Positions 7,841 through 16,969 of a stretch of DNA of 64,000 bases are shown here, piece by piece. The stretch lies in the NCBI RefSeq assembly GCF_003614885.1, contig NZ_QZMS01000007.1, positions 930,001 through 994,000 of the forward strand, written 5' to 3'. Both the position numbers and the translations under genes were made by a program. Every line of letters begins with the position of its first letter. Position 1 is the first letter of the stretch. A model generated the notes under the pieces. That model was not told where the DNA came from. It did not search any database and saw nothing but the letters and a program-made list of their open reading frames with translations. The DNA is from Photobacterium salinisoli (GTDB lineage: Bacteria; Pseudomonadota; Gammaproteobacteria; Enterobacterales; Vibrionaceae).

Positions 7841-9553
7841 ATGCAAGAAGAATCCTGGCGTACCATGCTCCCAGATTATACTCAGTATGAGCCAATTCTG
7901 GACCAGTATGCACAACTCCCCCCTGCACCGACAGGCATTTTACAAGATCGCCTGAGCGATGCCGTACGCCGATTCACAGCAGTTGATATTCAGCCCAGAT
8001 TATTAAGAATTACTGCACCTGATAACAAAGTTTACCGCGACTATATCATTGATCTGCTGACACATTGGGATTCAGCTGGTAAAAGCCTGTCTGATGAATC
8101 CCCTATTGTGATAGCTGGTGACAACGTCACAGATATCAACCTATTTGGCGCCGTGTATCCACCTTTAGAAGATGGCAAATTAACGAAACCTCAGGTTAAA
8201 CATGGACTGGTTCACCAAGCCAATAATGGTTATTTAGTGTTATCTGTTGCCAGCATTCTTGCCAACCCAAGCTTATGGCCAAGGCTCAAAGCAGTACTAA
8301 TGAATGGCGAACTGGAATGGCAGCCAGTTACTCAGAAGAAACTTTACCCATTACCACCGGCAGAAGCACTCAATGTAAAGTTAGTCGTGGTTGGCGACAG
8401 ATTCTTAATGGCAGAGCTTGAAAATGCTGAGCCGGACATCGCTTCTGGTTTTAGCATGTATGGTGAGTTTGAGCCGGATATGCGTCTTTCTCAAGACAGC
8501 CTGCCAAAATATTTAGCCTATTTGAAGTCTCTGATTGTAAAGGCTGGAATACCAGACATGGCGGACAACGATGCATTAAAAGTATTGATGCGCACCGGTG
8601 CACGCCATGAAGAAGATCAAAATCGTTTGCCTCTTTGCCCTCTCTGGCATTTAAGTCTGCTCTGTGAAGCAGCCATTGAGTCCCAGGGTAAGCCGATTAC
8701 TGCCAAGCACTTACAACAGTCACTGAAGGCCAGAGAATACCGCAGTTCATACTTGCCAGAGAGAGCCATCGAAGATATTCATCACGGCCAGGTTATTATT
8801 AACTGCCAAGGCAATGAAGTCGGTCAGGTAAATGGATTAACGGTTGTTGAAATGCCTGGACACCCTGTTGCATACGGAGAACCAGCCCGAATTTCCTGCG
8901 TGGTTCACTTTGGTGACGGCGATATTTCAGATGTCGAACGCAAGGCTGAACTGGCAGGCAATATTCATGCGAAAGGTATGATGATCATGCAGGCATTTGT
9001 CAGTACTGCTCTTGATCTTGACCAACCTCTGCCATACTCAGCATCTATCGTTTTTGAACAGTCTTACAGTGAAGTCGATGGAGACAGTGCCTCGTTAGCC
9101 GAGCTGTGCTCTTTGGTGTCCGCCCTTTCGCAGCAACCAATCAACCAGCAAATCGCCGTTACAGGTGCTGTCGATCAATTTGGCCGTGTACAAGCTGTTG
9201 GTGGCATTAACGAAAAAATCGAGGGATTCTACAAAGTTTGTGCCTACCGGGGTTTAACTGGCCAGCAAGGTGTCATCTTGCCGAAAACAAACCTGAGTAA
9301 CCTGTGTCTTTGTGATGAAGTCCTGAATGCAATTAAAGACGGTAAATTTCATATCTGGGCAGTAAATAGTGTGGATGATGCGCTACCTTTACTGACAGGT
9401 AAAGCTTTCCGTCGAGACGAAAGTAATCAAGAAAGCGATGAAGATACACTCTTAGATGTCATCGCTATACGTATAGCGCACTTCCATAGCGGTCATAATG
9501 ACGATGGTTCAGGTTGGTTGACTAAATTGAAAAACTGGTTGGTCCACCACTGA
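7841..9553 (+). CDS. Lon-like ATP-independent protease (YcbZ/LonB type)
   Basis: A 570-residue protein matching E. coli YcbZ along its length. The C-terminal Lon protease domain is clear: catalytic Ser in EVDGDSASLAEL, Lys in GGINEKIEGFY, and the GNIHAKGMMIMQAF and FEQSYSEVDGD blocks. The N-terminal AAA-like part has the LVHQANNGYLVLSV segment but no intact Walker A, as in this family. The frame is open from 7703, but homology begins near WRTMLPD, so the ATG at 7841 is preferred; no good ribosome site supports it. The gene precedes fabA in the same direction, 68 bases away, an order conserved in enterics. An exact matS lies inside the gene. Confidence 0.9.
   Translation: MQEESWRTMLPDYTQYEPILDQYAQLPPAPTGILQDRLSDAVRRFTAVDIQPRLLRITAPDNKVYRDYIIDLLTHWDSAGKSLSDESPIVIAGDNVTDINLFGAVYPPLEDGKLTKPQVKHGLVHQANNGYLVLSVASILANPSLWPRLKAVLMNGELEWQPVTQKKLYPLPPAEALNVKLVVVGDRFLMAELENAEPDIASGFSMYGEFEPDMRLSQDSLPKYLAYLKSLIVKAGIPDMADNDALKVLMRTGARHEEDQNRLPLCPLWHLSLLCEAAIESQGKPITAKHLQQSLKAREYRSSYLPERAIEDIHHGQVIINCQGNEVGQVNGLTVVEMPGHPVAYGEPARISCVVHFGDGDISDVERKAELAGNIHAKGMMIMQAFVSTALDLDQPLPYSASIVFEQSYSEVDGDSASLAELCSLVSALSQQPINQQIAVTGAVDQFGRVQAVGGINEKIEGFYKVCAYRGLTGQQGVILPKTNLSNLCLCDEVLNAIKDGKFHIWAVNSVDDALPLLTGKAFRRDESNQESDEDTLLDVIAIRIAHFHSGHNDDGSGWLTKLKNWLVHH
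8118..8130. promoter_or_regulatory. matS: matS site (MatP binding), inside lonB
   Basis: GTGACAACGTCAC is an exact match to GTGACRNYGTCAC. It is the exact matS closest to dif in this window, 3 kb away. Confidence 0.85.
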
Positions 9554-9621
9554 TCCGAGTTGTTAGGCGTACAGGTGTAAGCTAAATTGCCCCAATAATT
9601 TCAAAGAGAAAATAGCATCCA

Positions 9622-10137
9622 ATGAAGAAATGCAATTCTTACAACCGTGACGATCTCCTCGCTTCCAGCCAAGGCCAATTGTTTGGTCCTGGGCGTCCTC
9701 AATTACCAGCTCCTAATATGCTGATGATGGATCGTATTGCTGAAATCACTGATGAAGGTGGTGAGTTTAACAAAGGCTTCATCATTGCTGAGCTGGATAT
9801 CAAACCTGATCTTTGGTTTTTCGACTGCCACTTCCCTGGCGATCCCGTTATGCCTGGTTGCCTGGGCCTGGATGCAATGTGGCAGCTTGTTGGCTTCTTC
9901 CTTGGCTGGGTTGGCGGTGAAGGTAAAGGTCGTGCTTTGGGCGTGGGTGAAGTGAAATTCACTGGCCAAATCCTGCCTACGGCCAAAAAAGTCACTTACG
10001 AGATCCAAATGAAGCGCGTTATCAACCGTAAGTTGATTATGGGTGTTGCTGACGGCCGAGTACTGGTTGACGGTAAAGAAATCTATGTTGCTAAAGATCT
10101 GAAAGTTGGCCTGTTTCAAGACACGTCTAATTTCTAA
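9622..10137 (+). CDS. fabA: 3-hydroxydecanoyl-ACP dehydratase/isomerase FabA
   Basis: A 171-residue cytoplasmic enzyme, one residue shorter than E. coli FabA and very similar throughout. It dehydrates 3-hydroxydecanoyl-ACP and isomerises the product to cis-3-decenoyl-ACP, the branch point to unsaturated fatty acids. The catalytic His lies in [12 protein letters not shown] and the catalytic Asp in [12 protein letters not shown]; the hot-dog fold segment [13 protein letters not shown] is intact. The start is fixed by an AAAGAGAAAA stretch and by length. It follows lonB and is closed by an intrinsic terminator at 10165. Confidence 0.98.
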   Translation: MKKCNSYNRDDLLASSQGQLFGPGRPQLPAPNMLMMDRIAEITDEGGEFNKGFIIAELDIKPDLWFFDCHFPGDPVMPGCLGLDAMWQLVGFFLGWVGGEGKGRALGVGEVKFTGQILPTAKKVTYEIQMKRVINRKLIMGVADGRVLVDGKEIYVAKDLKVGLFQDTSNF

Positions 10138-10164
10138 TTCAGTTTAGCGCTATATCGATAACAG

Positions 10165-10190
10165 AAAGGTCGCACACGCGGCCTTTTTTG
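10165..10190 (+). terminator. intrinsic terminator after fabA
   Basis: AAGGTCGC and GCGGCCTT form the stem around ACAC, followed by TTTT. Confidence 0.85.
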
Positions 10191-10204
10191 CGTGTCTTCT
10201 ACAG

Positions 10205-10233
10205 ATAAAGTAAAGCCCCTCTCCAAAGGGGCT
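10205..10233 (-). terminator. intrinsic terminator after rmf
   Basis: Read on the minus strand, AGCCCCT and AGGGGCT pair around TTGGAG and are followed by TTACTTTAT. It lies downstream of the rmf stop. Confidence 0.75.
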
Positions 10234-10265
10234 CTGTATGGTTGGGGATATGAGGGTGAAGGGTT

Positions 10266-10439
10266 TTATTTTGCGCGGCCAGATTGCAATTCTTCTCTCG
10301 CGTCTCGCCAGCCACCTAGCCAGTTCATACGGGCGTCCACAGTTTGATATGGACATGCGTCACTGGAACGACCATTAATGCCAGCTTGATAGCCTCGAGA
10401 TTGTGCGCGTTCCATACGATCCCGCTTTTGTCTCTTCAT
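10266..10439 (-). CDS. rmf: ribosome modulation factor Rmf
   Basis: A 57-residue basic protein. MKRQKRDRMERAQSRGYQAG and NWLGGWRDAR match E. coli RMF, which pairs 70S ribosomes into inactive 100S dimers in stationary phase. The ATG at 10439 is preceded by GGATGAGGATCGAACT and matches the family start; the open frame extends 34 codons further upstream without homology. It is convergent with fabA, an arrangement conserved in enterics and vibrios. Confidence 0.96.
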   Translation of the reverse strand: MKRQKRDRMERAQSRGYQAGINGRSSDACPYQTVDARMNWLGGWRDAREELQSGRAK

Positions 10440-10549
10440 AGTTCGATCCTCATCCTTATTCATATTAATCATTACCATTACATAATGATGGAGTTTTTGT
10501 GACTCCACCTTAAGGATTGGATATTTAGCTGAAGAGATCAACCTTCATA

Positions 10550-10578
10550 AAAAAACAGGCTCACAACTTGTGAGCCTG
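10550..10578 (-). terminator. intrinsic terminator after the DUF3466 gene
   Basis: CAGGCTCACA and TGTGAGCCTG pair around AGTT on the minus strand, followed by TTTTTTTATG. Confidence 0.9.
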
Positions 10579-10604
10579 ATTAAAAATCGAACAATTTTGA
10601 CAAA

Positions 10605-12629
10605 TCACTTTCTGCGGCGTAACCCCAGCAACGCCATAAGTGACAGCGTCACAATCCCTATGGAGCCACCTTTACGGCTTACACTCGTTTCGTCATCACC
10701 TCTGGGTTGCACTTGTGCATCGACGCGAGGAATCAGCTTAACAGCAACTATACGTTCTTCCCCTTCACACTCGGCATTCTTACTGAGCGACTTATATCCG
10801 GCTTCACACTTCAGTGCGGTTGCGGAGATCACACCCGCATCATTAATGCCTGATGCCTGAGCAATACGGAACCGGTTCGCTGCTCCATTGAGATTATCAT
10901 CATTGGTCAGGTCATCCAGCATCCAAGCAGACTTAGCCGGCAATGCATCTGTGACAGCGTCACTACCCGCCAGATAAGTGAAAGCGCGCTGACGACGTTG
11001 CCGGCCGTTAACCTGGTTTACCGTTTCTGCATCTACCCAACCGACAATCTGATCATTTGAGTTGATCGCACTTGGATAGCCGTTCGCACCGGCAAAGAAA
11101 ATGCTGCTGACTGATGAATCCAGCCATTTGAACGAATTCGACGTCGCATCGTACAAGTACATCATTTCTGCGTACGAACGCTCGGTAGACTTGGCCCGCT
11201 TAGCCACACCAATCACTTTATTCTGGTCATTGATATCCGTTGCAATGGTATAGCGGTAAATGCGGTCATTACCCTGTTCAATATTCAGGTTTGGTATGTA
11301 AGAAGCCGTCCAGCTCTCAGCGGTTGGAATGCCACTCACACCGTCTTTCAGCTTAAAGATGGCCGCGCGGACTGCGTAATAATCGTTATCCACTGAGTCG
11401 GTAGTGTATCCCACCATCACTGGCTTACCGCCGACCAGAGAAACCGCTCGGACTGATGCCTGGAAAGATCGATTATCATCATCAGGATCCAACGCCGGTC
11501 GATCCGATGCACGGGCTGCAACTAACTGAGCTTCTGAAGTGGCTGATGAGCCATCAACATTCCAGAATGCCGCCTCATTGGCGAAGACAGTAAACTGACA
11601 AGCCCATGAGTTGAATATGGTGCCTGGCGTCGCGCCATTGGTGACACAGTTATTAAGGTCGCCACGGTTGATCGGCACGTCATCAGGCAGCTTGATATTG
11701 TCATTAAGATTGGATGGCGCAAACGCCGCACTGCCAACCACCAGCAGATTGCCACTATTTTCAGGATACTCAACGGCATCCCAGGCTAGTGTCTGACCCA
11801 TGTTTTTAACCAGCTCATTCCCGGCAACCGGCAATAATGAAACTTTAGTGGCATCAAGGTTTACAAAGCCGCGCTTGTTGAACTGGCGTGCGTAGTGGTT
11901 ATTATTGGCAAAATAAGCCGAGCTGGTCACACCCAGCGCATACTCACCCAGGCTTGAGGTGCCGACTGCACTCACCGCGCCATTCGCAGAGACATGATCG
12001 CCGCCATCCACCAGCGTACCGAGTGACGGCGTCACGCCTGAATCATACCCTGCCGCAGCATTAGCGAAGGTCGTGACACGCTCAAAAGCGTCAGTGCCGT
12101 TATCTAGCAGTGGCAGTGTGTTCGCATAATAGTTGTCCTGCCAGGCAAATTGCTCTCTGCGCAAGCCACCATAACCTGAGCCATCTTCCGGGTTGTCAGA
12201 GTTATAACCGACACCAAAAAAACGGATTGCTGCCCAAGTGTCACAAGTGTTGAATCCATACGCAGAGCTGCAGTGTCTTTCCAGCGACCACTCATCATTG
12301 ATCTGCTGGAAGTTATCCAGCTGATAGGGAATTTCGTCACGGATATCAATGCCGTCACTGCCAAAGCGGCTTTCGCCAAAGACTTTATAACTGGTTGATG
12401 AACAGCTGGTTTCAAAACAGTTTTCAGTGCCAGTCGATGGACTGATCCCCTGGCCATAAAACTGCACCTGGCTGGCCAAATCACTGTTATTTTTATCGTA
12501 ATATTGCAGTGCATCTACACCACTGGCATCACCGCTCACTTCAACAACGTCATACACCGCCGCTTGTGCCTGTGTGACGCTGGCAACAACTATTGCCAGC
12601 GTTGAAAACTTGAACATCTTATGTCGCAT
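10605..12629 (-). CDS. secreted DUF3466 protein with GlyGly-CTERM sorting signal
   Basis: A 674-residue exported protein with signal peptide MFKFSTLAIVVASVTQAQA. The large domain has repeated INDxxxVxG-like motifs (ATDINDQNKVIGVA, AINSNDQIVGW, GINDAGVISA), typical of DUF3466. The C-terminus is a GlyGly-CTERM tripartite signal: a GG pair, a hydrophobic helix (IGIVTLSLMALLGL) and RRRK. Such tails are cut by rhombosortase and the proteins leave by type II secretion. No rhombosortase gene is in this window. Many cysteines in the first half suggest disulfides. Its ATG overlaps the uup stop by one base (TAATG), so the two are translationally coupled. It carries three exact matS sites. Confidence 0.85.
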   Translation of the reverse strand: MRHKMFKFSTLAIVVASVTQAQAAVYDVVEVSGDASGVDALQYYDKNNSDLASQVQFYGQGISPSTGTENCFETSCSSTSYKVFGESRFGSDGIDIRDEIPYQLDNFQQINDEWSLERHCSSAYGFNTCDTWAAIRFFGVGYNSDNPEDGSGYGGLRREQFAWQDNYYANTLPLLDNGTDAFERVTTFANAAAGYDSGVTPSLGTLVDGGDHVSANGAVSAVGTSSLGEYALGVTSSAYFANNNHYARQFNKRGFVNLDATKVSLLPVAGNELVKNMGQTLAWDAVEYPENSGNLLVVGSAAFAPSNLNDNIKLPDDVPINRGDLNNCVTNGATPGTIFNSWACQFTVFANEAAFWNVDGSSATSEAQLVAARASDRPALDPDDDNRSFQASVRAVSLVGGKPVMVGYTTDSVDNDYYAVRAAIFKLKDGVSGIPTAESWTASYIPNLNIEQGNDRIYRYTIATDINDQNKVIGVAKRAKSTERSYAEMMYLYDATSNSFKWLDSSVSSIFFAGANGYPSAINSNDQIVGWVDAETVNQVNGRQRRQRAFTYLAGSDAVTDALPAKSAWMLDDLTNDDNLNGAANRFRIAQASGINDAGVISATALKCEAGYKSLSKNAECEGEERIVAVKLIPRVDAQVQPRGDDETSVSRKGGSIGIVTLSLMALLGLRRRK
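10640..10652. promoter_or_regulatory. matS: matS site in the DUF3466 gene (1)
   Basis: GTGACAGCGTCAC, exact match to the matS consensus, in the codons for the C-terminal membrane helix (Val-Thr-Leu-Ser). Confidence 0.85.
10951..10963. promoter_or_regulatory. matS: matS site in the DUF3466 gene (2)
   Basis: GTGACAGCGTCAC, exact match, only 311 bp from the previous site. Confidence 0.85.
12023..12035. promoter_or_regulatory. matS: matS site in the DUF3466 gene (3)
   Basis: GTGACGGCGTCAC, exact match to the consensus, encoding Val-Thr-Pro-Ser on the gene strand. Confidence 0.85.
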
Positions 12630-14557
12630 TAGGATTCCTTCTGCATTGCTTCTAGTTCTTCCCAACGCTCAAATGCGACCTCCAGTGCTTGCTCTGCCTC
12701 TGCCAGGCGTGACAGCGTCACTTGAGTATCGTCACTCGAGCTTTGGAAAAAGGCAGGATCATTGATTTTTTCCTGCAACTGGGCAATCTCATTTTCCAAA
12801 TCTTCCAAACGAGACGGCAATTCTTCAAGTTCTTTCAGAAGTTTATAAGACAACTTCTTACCCGGTTTATCCCGGTTGACTTGTTGCCGCTGCTGGCTTT
12901 CATCTTTTTTATTCTCGGCTGCTTGCGCTTCTGCCTGTGCTTTAGCACGTTGTGCAGCAGAGTTGGCTCGCTGTTCCTGAGCATCATGGTAGCCACCCAC
13001 GTATTCATTGACGACACCCTGACCTTCAAAAATCCAGCTTGTGGTCACAGTATTATCAACAAACTGACGATCGTGGCTCACTAAGAGCAAAGTGCCCTGA
13101 TAATTGGCAAGAATATCTTCCAAAAGTTCAAGAGTTTCGATATCCAAATCGTTAGTTGGTTCATCAAGAACCAATAAATTATTGGGTTTCAGAAATAACT
13201 TGGCCAGCAACAAGCGATTTTTCTCACCGCCAGACAGCGCTTTAACCGGTGTGCGTGCCCTTTTAGGGTGGAACAAGAAGTCCTGCAGATAACCTAACGC
13301 GTGGCGGCTGCGACCGTTGACCGTGACTTCCTGTTTACCCTCTGCCAGGTTATCCAGCACAGTTTTCTCGGGATCAAGTATTTCGCGGTATTGATCAAAA
13401 TACGCCACTTCCAGCTTGGTACCACAGTGAAAGTGCCCTTCTGTCGCCTGCAGTTGGCCCAGCATGAGCTTGAGCAAAGTACTCTTACCGCAGCCGTTTG
13501 GCCCAATCAGGGCAATACGATCACCGCGCATGACGTTAAAGCTGAAATCATTAATGATAGGTTTATCGTCGTAACGGTAGCTGATATTCTCGGCTTCAAA
13601 GACAACTTTACCTGAACGACGGGCATCCTGAAGCTGCATATCGGCTTTACCCATCACTTCACGCCGCTCACTGCGCTCGGCACGAAGCTGCTTCAGCGCT
13701 CTTACTCGTCCTTCATTACGGGTACGTCTTGCTTTAATGCCCTGGCGTATCCACGCTTCTTCCTGCGCAAGTTTTTTATCAAATTCAGCATTTTGCTCGC
13801 CTTCGATACGCAGTAACTCTTCCTTCGCGTCCAGATACTTATCGTAATCGCCAGGGAATGAATTGAGCTTGCCTCGATCCAAATCCACAATTCGGGTCGA
13901 CATTGAACGAATGAAGGCCCGGTCGTGAGAAATGAAGATAATGGAGCCACGGAAATCTTTTAAGAAACCTTCCAACCATTCAATCGTAGCGACATCCAGG
14001 TGGTTAGTGGGTTCATCAAGCAAGAGAATATCCGGCTCACTCACCAGAGCACGTGCCAGTGCAGCTTTGCGCTGCCAGCCGCCAGACAAATCAGCCAGCA
14101 AAGTACCGGCATCTAACTCGAGGTGCTCTAATACGGAGCTGATTTTGTTATCAAACTGCCAGGCATTAGCATGATCCAGTTTTTCCTGTACCTTAGCTAA
14201 TTGCGCAAAGTGTATTTCACTGGCATCCGTGGTGATTTTATCGAGTAAGTGATGATATTCGCGAAGCAAACCACCGACTTCTGATAAACCTTCTGCAACA
14301 AAATCAAAGACTGTGCCTTCGGCATTGCGGGGCGGATCTTGTTCCAGCCGCGAAACTTTTAATTCACTCATGCGCTGGATACTGCCATCATCCAGCAGTA
14401 CCTCTCCGGCAATGACTTTCATCAACGTGGATTTACCTGCGCCATTACGGCCGACCAGACACACACGTTCATTAGGTTGCAGCAGAAATTCGGCATGATC
14501 CAATAATGGATGATCACCATATGCAAGCTGCGCGTTACTGATTTTAATTAATGCCAT
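12629..14557 (-). CDS. uup: ABC-F ATPase Uup
   Basis: A 642-residue soluble protein with two ABC ATPase domains and no membrane segments. The first has Walker A GRNGAGKST and Walker B DILLLDEPTNHLD, the second GPNGCGKST and NLLVLDEPTNDLD; each has its signature (LSGGWQRKAALA, LSGGEKNRLLLA). A C-terminal coiled coil (about 560-640) is the DNA-binding region of Uup. In E. coli it reduces precise transposon excision and acts on ribosomes and branched DNA. The start overlaps the glutaredoxin-like gene by 14 bases and the end overlaps the DUF3466 start, giving a coupled cluster. It contains one matS. Confidence 0.95.
   Translation of the reverse strand: MALIKISNAQLAYGDHPLLDHAEFLLQPNERVCLVGRNGAGKSTLMKVIAGEVLLDDGSIQRMSELKVSRLEQDPPRNAEGTVFDFVAEGLSEVGGLLREYHHLLDKITTDASEIHFAQLAKVQEKLDHANAWQFDNKISSVLEHLELDAGTLLADLSGGWQRKAALARALVSEPDILLLDEPTNHLDVATIEWLEGFLKDFRGSIIFISHDRAFIRSMSTRIVDLDRGKLNSFPGDYDKYLDAKEELLRIEGEQNAEFDKKLAQEEAWIRQGIKARRTRNEGRVRALKQLRAERSERREVMGKADMQLQDARRSGKVVFEAENISYRYDDKPIINDFSFNVMRGDRIALIGPNGCGKSTLLKLMLGQLQATEGHFHCGTKLEVAYFDQYREILDPEKTVLDNLAEGKQEVTVNGRSRHALGYLQDFLFHPKRARTPVKALSGGEKNRLLLAKLFLKPNNLLVLDEPTNDLDIETLELLEDILANYQGTLLLVSHDRQFVDNTVTTSWIFEGQGVVNEYVGGYHDAQEQRANSAAQRAKAQAEAQAAENKKDESQQRQQVNRDKPGKKLSYKLLKELEELPSRLEDLENEIAQLQEKINDPAFFQSSSDDTQVTLSRLAEAEQALEVAFERWEELEAMQKES
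12709..12721. promoter_or_regulatory. matS: matS site inside uup
   Basis: GTGACAGCGTCAC, exact match to the matS consensus, in the C-terminal coiled-coil codons (Val-Thr-Leu-Ser). Confidence 0.85.
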
Positions 14558-14792
14558 GACTCTTTAACCAAAGTGCCAGCTCAGCGGCATCAAAAGGCCA
14601 GCCAAGCTCAGAAACAGATTCATTGTCGTAAATTGATACGACCGGTATTGTGACGCCGTAACGGGAAAACAGGTTGTCGTCAAAAGCAATATCAACGACA
14701 TCTACCTGCTCTGAAACGCCGGCCTCCGTAAGCAGCGCATACGCCTGCTCACAGAGGTGGCATCCCTCCGTACTGTAGAGGATGATAGACAA
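14544..14792 (-). CDS. glutaredoxin-like protein (DUF836)
   Basis: An 82-residue thioredoxin-fold protein with the CHLC redox motif at residues 11-14 (YSTEGCHLCEQAY), a cis-Pro segment VTIPVVSIY and a C-terminal helix. This is the DUF836 glutaredoxin-like family; the natural substrate is unknown. It is 32 bases downstream of rlmL and overlaps uup by 14 bases, and so belongs to the rlmL-grx-uup-DUF3466 transcription unit, an order also found in V. cholerae. Confidence 0.88.
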   Translation of the reverse strand: MSIILYSTEGCHLCEQAYALLTEAGVSEQVDVVDIAFDDNLFSRYGVTIPVVSIYDNESVSELGWPFDAAELALWLKSHGIN

Positions 14793-14824
14793 GTAACAAT
14801 CCTTAGTTTATCGACTTCAGCGAC

Positions 14825-16969
14825 TCAAGCGTCGCCTTCCTTATGGGTAATAATCCAGCAGTTATGGATCTGCTTATTACGGGCAAAATCCATAGGCAGT
14901 GTTTCAGAAGAAATGTTCTTCGCCACCAGCCCCAAATCCGCTAATGCCGCTTCATCCATCTTGAAGTGGCGTTTATTGTTTGAAAACACAATTTCTCCAC
15001 CCTTGCGCAGCATTCGCTTCAGGTTCTCCATCAGCATGATGTGGTCACGCTGCACATCAAAACTCTGTTTCATGCGCTTAGAGTTGGAGAAAGTTGGCGG
15101 ATCAATGAAGATCAAATCAAAAGTGTCATCCACTTCCTGCAGCCATTGCAGGCAATCCGCCTGAACATATTCATGCTGGCGGCCGACCTGACCATTCAAG
15201 GCCATATTTTCCTGAGCCCAACGCAGATAGGTATTTGACATATCAACCGTTGTTGTGGATTTCGCGCCACCGCAAGCAGCATGTACCGTAGCCGAGCCAG
15301 TGTAAGCAAACAGGTTGAGGAAATCTTTGCCTTTTGACATTTGGCCAAGACGACGACGGGTAATTTTATGATCCAGAAACAGTCCGGTATCAAGATAGTC
15401 AAACAGGTTAACCTGCAACTTTACGCCATACTCATTGACAGTCATATAGCGCGACGCATTAGACAGTTTCTGATACTGGCTTTTGCCTTTCTGGCGCTCA
15501 CGCACTTTCAAAACCACTTTGTCGCTGTCAACACCTGTCACCTGAATAGTGGCACGCATAATATCCATCAATCGACGACGTGCCGTTTCCTCAGGCACTG
15601 ACTTAGGCGCTGCATACTCCTGAATCACCACGTAGTCTGCATACTTGTCGATTGCGGTATTGTAGTCAGGCAAATCGGCATCGTAGACCCGATAGCAATC
15701 CAACTCTTCTTTCTTCGCCCATTTGTCCAGTTTCGACAGGTTTTTCTTCAGACGATTGGCAAAATCCGGAGCAACCACCGTTTCTTCCAATTGCCCTTCG
15801 TTAGCCCCTTCTACCTGCTTAACGCCACCGGCAGTGATCTGATACGTCTTGAGCACACAATCTAATGCCCCGTTTCGCAGCTTAAACTGCTTATCGGCCC
15901 GCATACGCATACAGCTCAGCAATTCATTCGACGATGAGAAGATAGACGCCACTGAACCGGCAAAGGCCAGCTTGAGACGATTTCCTAGCTCGGTATAAAG
16001 CGCAATCAGCTCAGGTGTGGTGCCCAGACGCTCACCATAAGGGGGGTTACATATAATCACACCGGTTTCAAACCCGTTAGGGCGAACCAATTGGGTAGCA
16101 TCACCGTATTCGAAGTCAATCAACTCACTCACACCGGCACGGCCTGCGTTATCTCTGGCCACAGTCAAGACACGCCTGTCCATTTCACGGCCAAAAAATC
16201 GTGTTGTGACGTTAGCGACACCACGACGGGCTTTCACAGAAGCTTCTGCATGAATCTCTTGCCAGGCGTCCTGGTCAAAATCATTTAAGGCTTCAAATCC
16301 CCAACGCTTACGTTTTAACCCCGGCGCAATCTCCGCTGCAATCATGGCCGCTTCAATCAACAATGTACCTGAGCCACACATTGGGTCTAGCAATGGCTTC
16401 TCTGGTGTCCAGCCACTTTTAATCACCAAAGCCGCAGCGTGAGTCTCGCGCAATGGTGCTTTACCCGCTTCAGTACGATACCCACGCTGATGAAGGCCAC
16501 TCCCCGCCATATCCAAACCCACAATGGCTTTATCGTTCGACAAACGGACGTGGATACGTAAATCAGGTCGTTCACGGTCAATTGTCGGACGAGGCTGATT
16601 TCCCTTGGTAAAGCGGTCAACAATGGCATCCTTAACTTTCATCGCGCCATACTGGCTGTTACGGATTTCACGATTAGTACCGTTGAAGTCGACCACAATA
16701 CGGGTACGGGAACTGAAATACTGCTCCCAGCTGATCGCTGTCGCACCGAGATACAGATCCAGATCGTTCCTGACGTTAAATTCACTTAATACCTGGACGA
16801 TGCGTGATGCAACACGAGTCCATAAACAGCAACGATAAGCCGTATTCTGATCAGCGGAAAAGCGAACGCCGGCATGCACAACTTTGACTTGTGCAGCACC
16901 GAGTTGAGTCAGTTCATCGGCCAGAAGATTTTCCAGACCACGGGAAGTAATAGCGAGATATTGATTCAT
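14825..16969 (-). CDS. rlmL: 23S rRNA methyltransferase RlmL/RlmK fusion
   Basis: A 714-residue bifunctional enzyme. The N-terminal half has a THUMP region and an N2-guanine methyltransferase domain ([17 protein letters not shown], then the catalytic NPPY in CNPPYGERL) that modifies G2445. The C-terminal half is a second Rossmann methyltransferase ([33 protein letters not shown]) that makes m7G2069. Length and sequence follow E. coli RlmKL. The ATG at 16969 is chosen over the longer frame to 17035 because [13 protein letters not shown] matches the family start. It heads the run into the grx-like gene and uup. Confidence 0.96.
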   Translation of the reverse strand: MNQYLAITSRGLENLLADELTQLGAAQVKVVHAGVRFSADQNTAYRCCLWTRVASRIVQVLSEFNVRNDLDLYLGATAISWEQYFSSRTRIVVDFNGTNREIRNSQYGAMKVKDAIVDRFTKGNQPRPTIDRERPDLRIHVRLSNDKAIVGLDMAGSGLHQRGYRTEAGKAPLRETHAAALVIKSGWTPEKPLLDPMCGSGTLLIEAAMIAAEIAPGLKRKRWGFEALNDFDQDAWQEIHAEASVKARRGVANVTTRFFGREMDRRVLTVARDNAGRAGVSELIDFEYGDATQLVRPNGFETGVIICNPPYGERLGTTPELIALYTELGNRLKLAFAGSVASIFSSSNELLSCMRMRADKQFKLRNGALDCVLKTYQITAGGVKQVEGANEGQLEETVVAPDFANRLKKNLSKLDKWAKKEELDCYRVYDADLPDYNTAIDKYADYVVIQEYAAPKSVPEETARRRLMDIMRATIQVTGVDSDKVVLKVRERQKGKSQYQKLSNASRYMTVNEYGVKLQVNLFDYLDTGLFLDHKITRRRLGQMSKGKDFLNLFAYTGSATVHAACGGAKSTTTVDMSNTYLRWAQENMALNGQVGRQHEYVQADCLQWLQEVDDTFDLIFIDPPTFSNSKRMKQSFDVQRDHIMLMENLKRMLRKGGEIVFSNNKRHFKMDEAALADLGLVAKNISSETLPMDFARNKQIHNCWIITHKEGDA

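Noticed and set aside
14650..14662. GTGACGCCGTAAC, one mismatch from matS, inside the glutaredoxin-like gene
   Set aside because: Single-mismatch hits are expected by chance in a window this size, and this one has no positional support.
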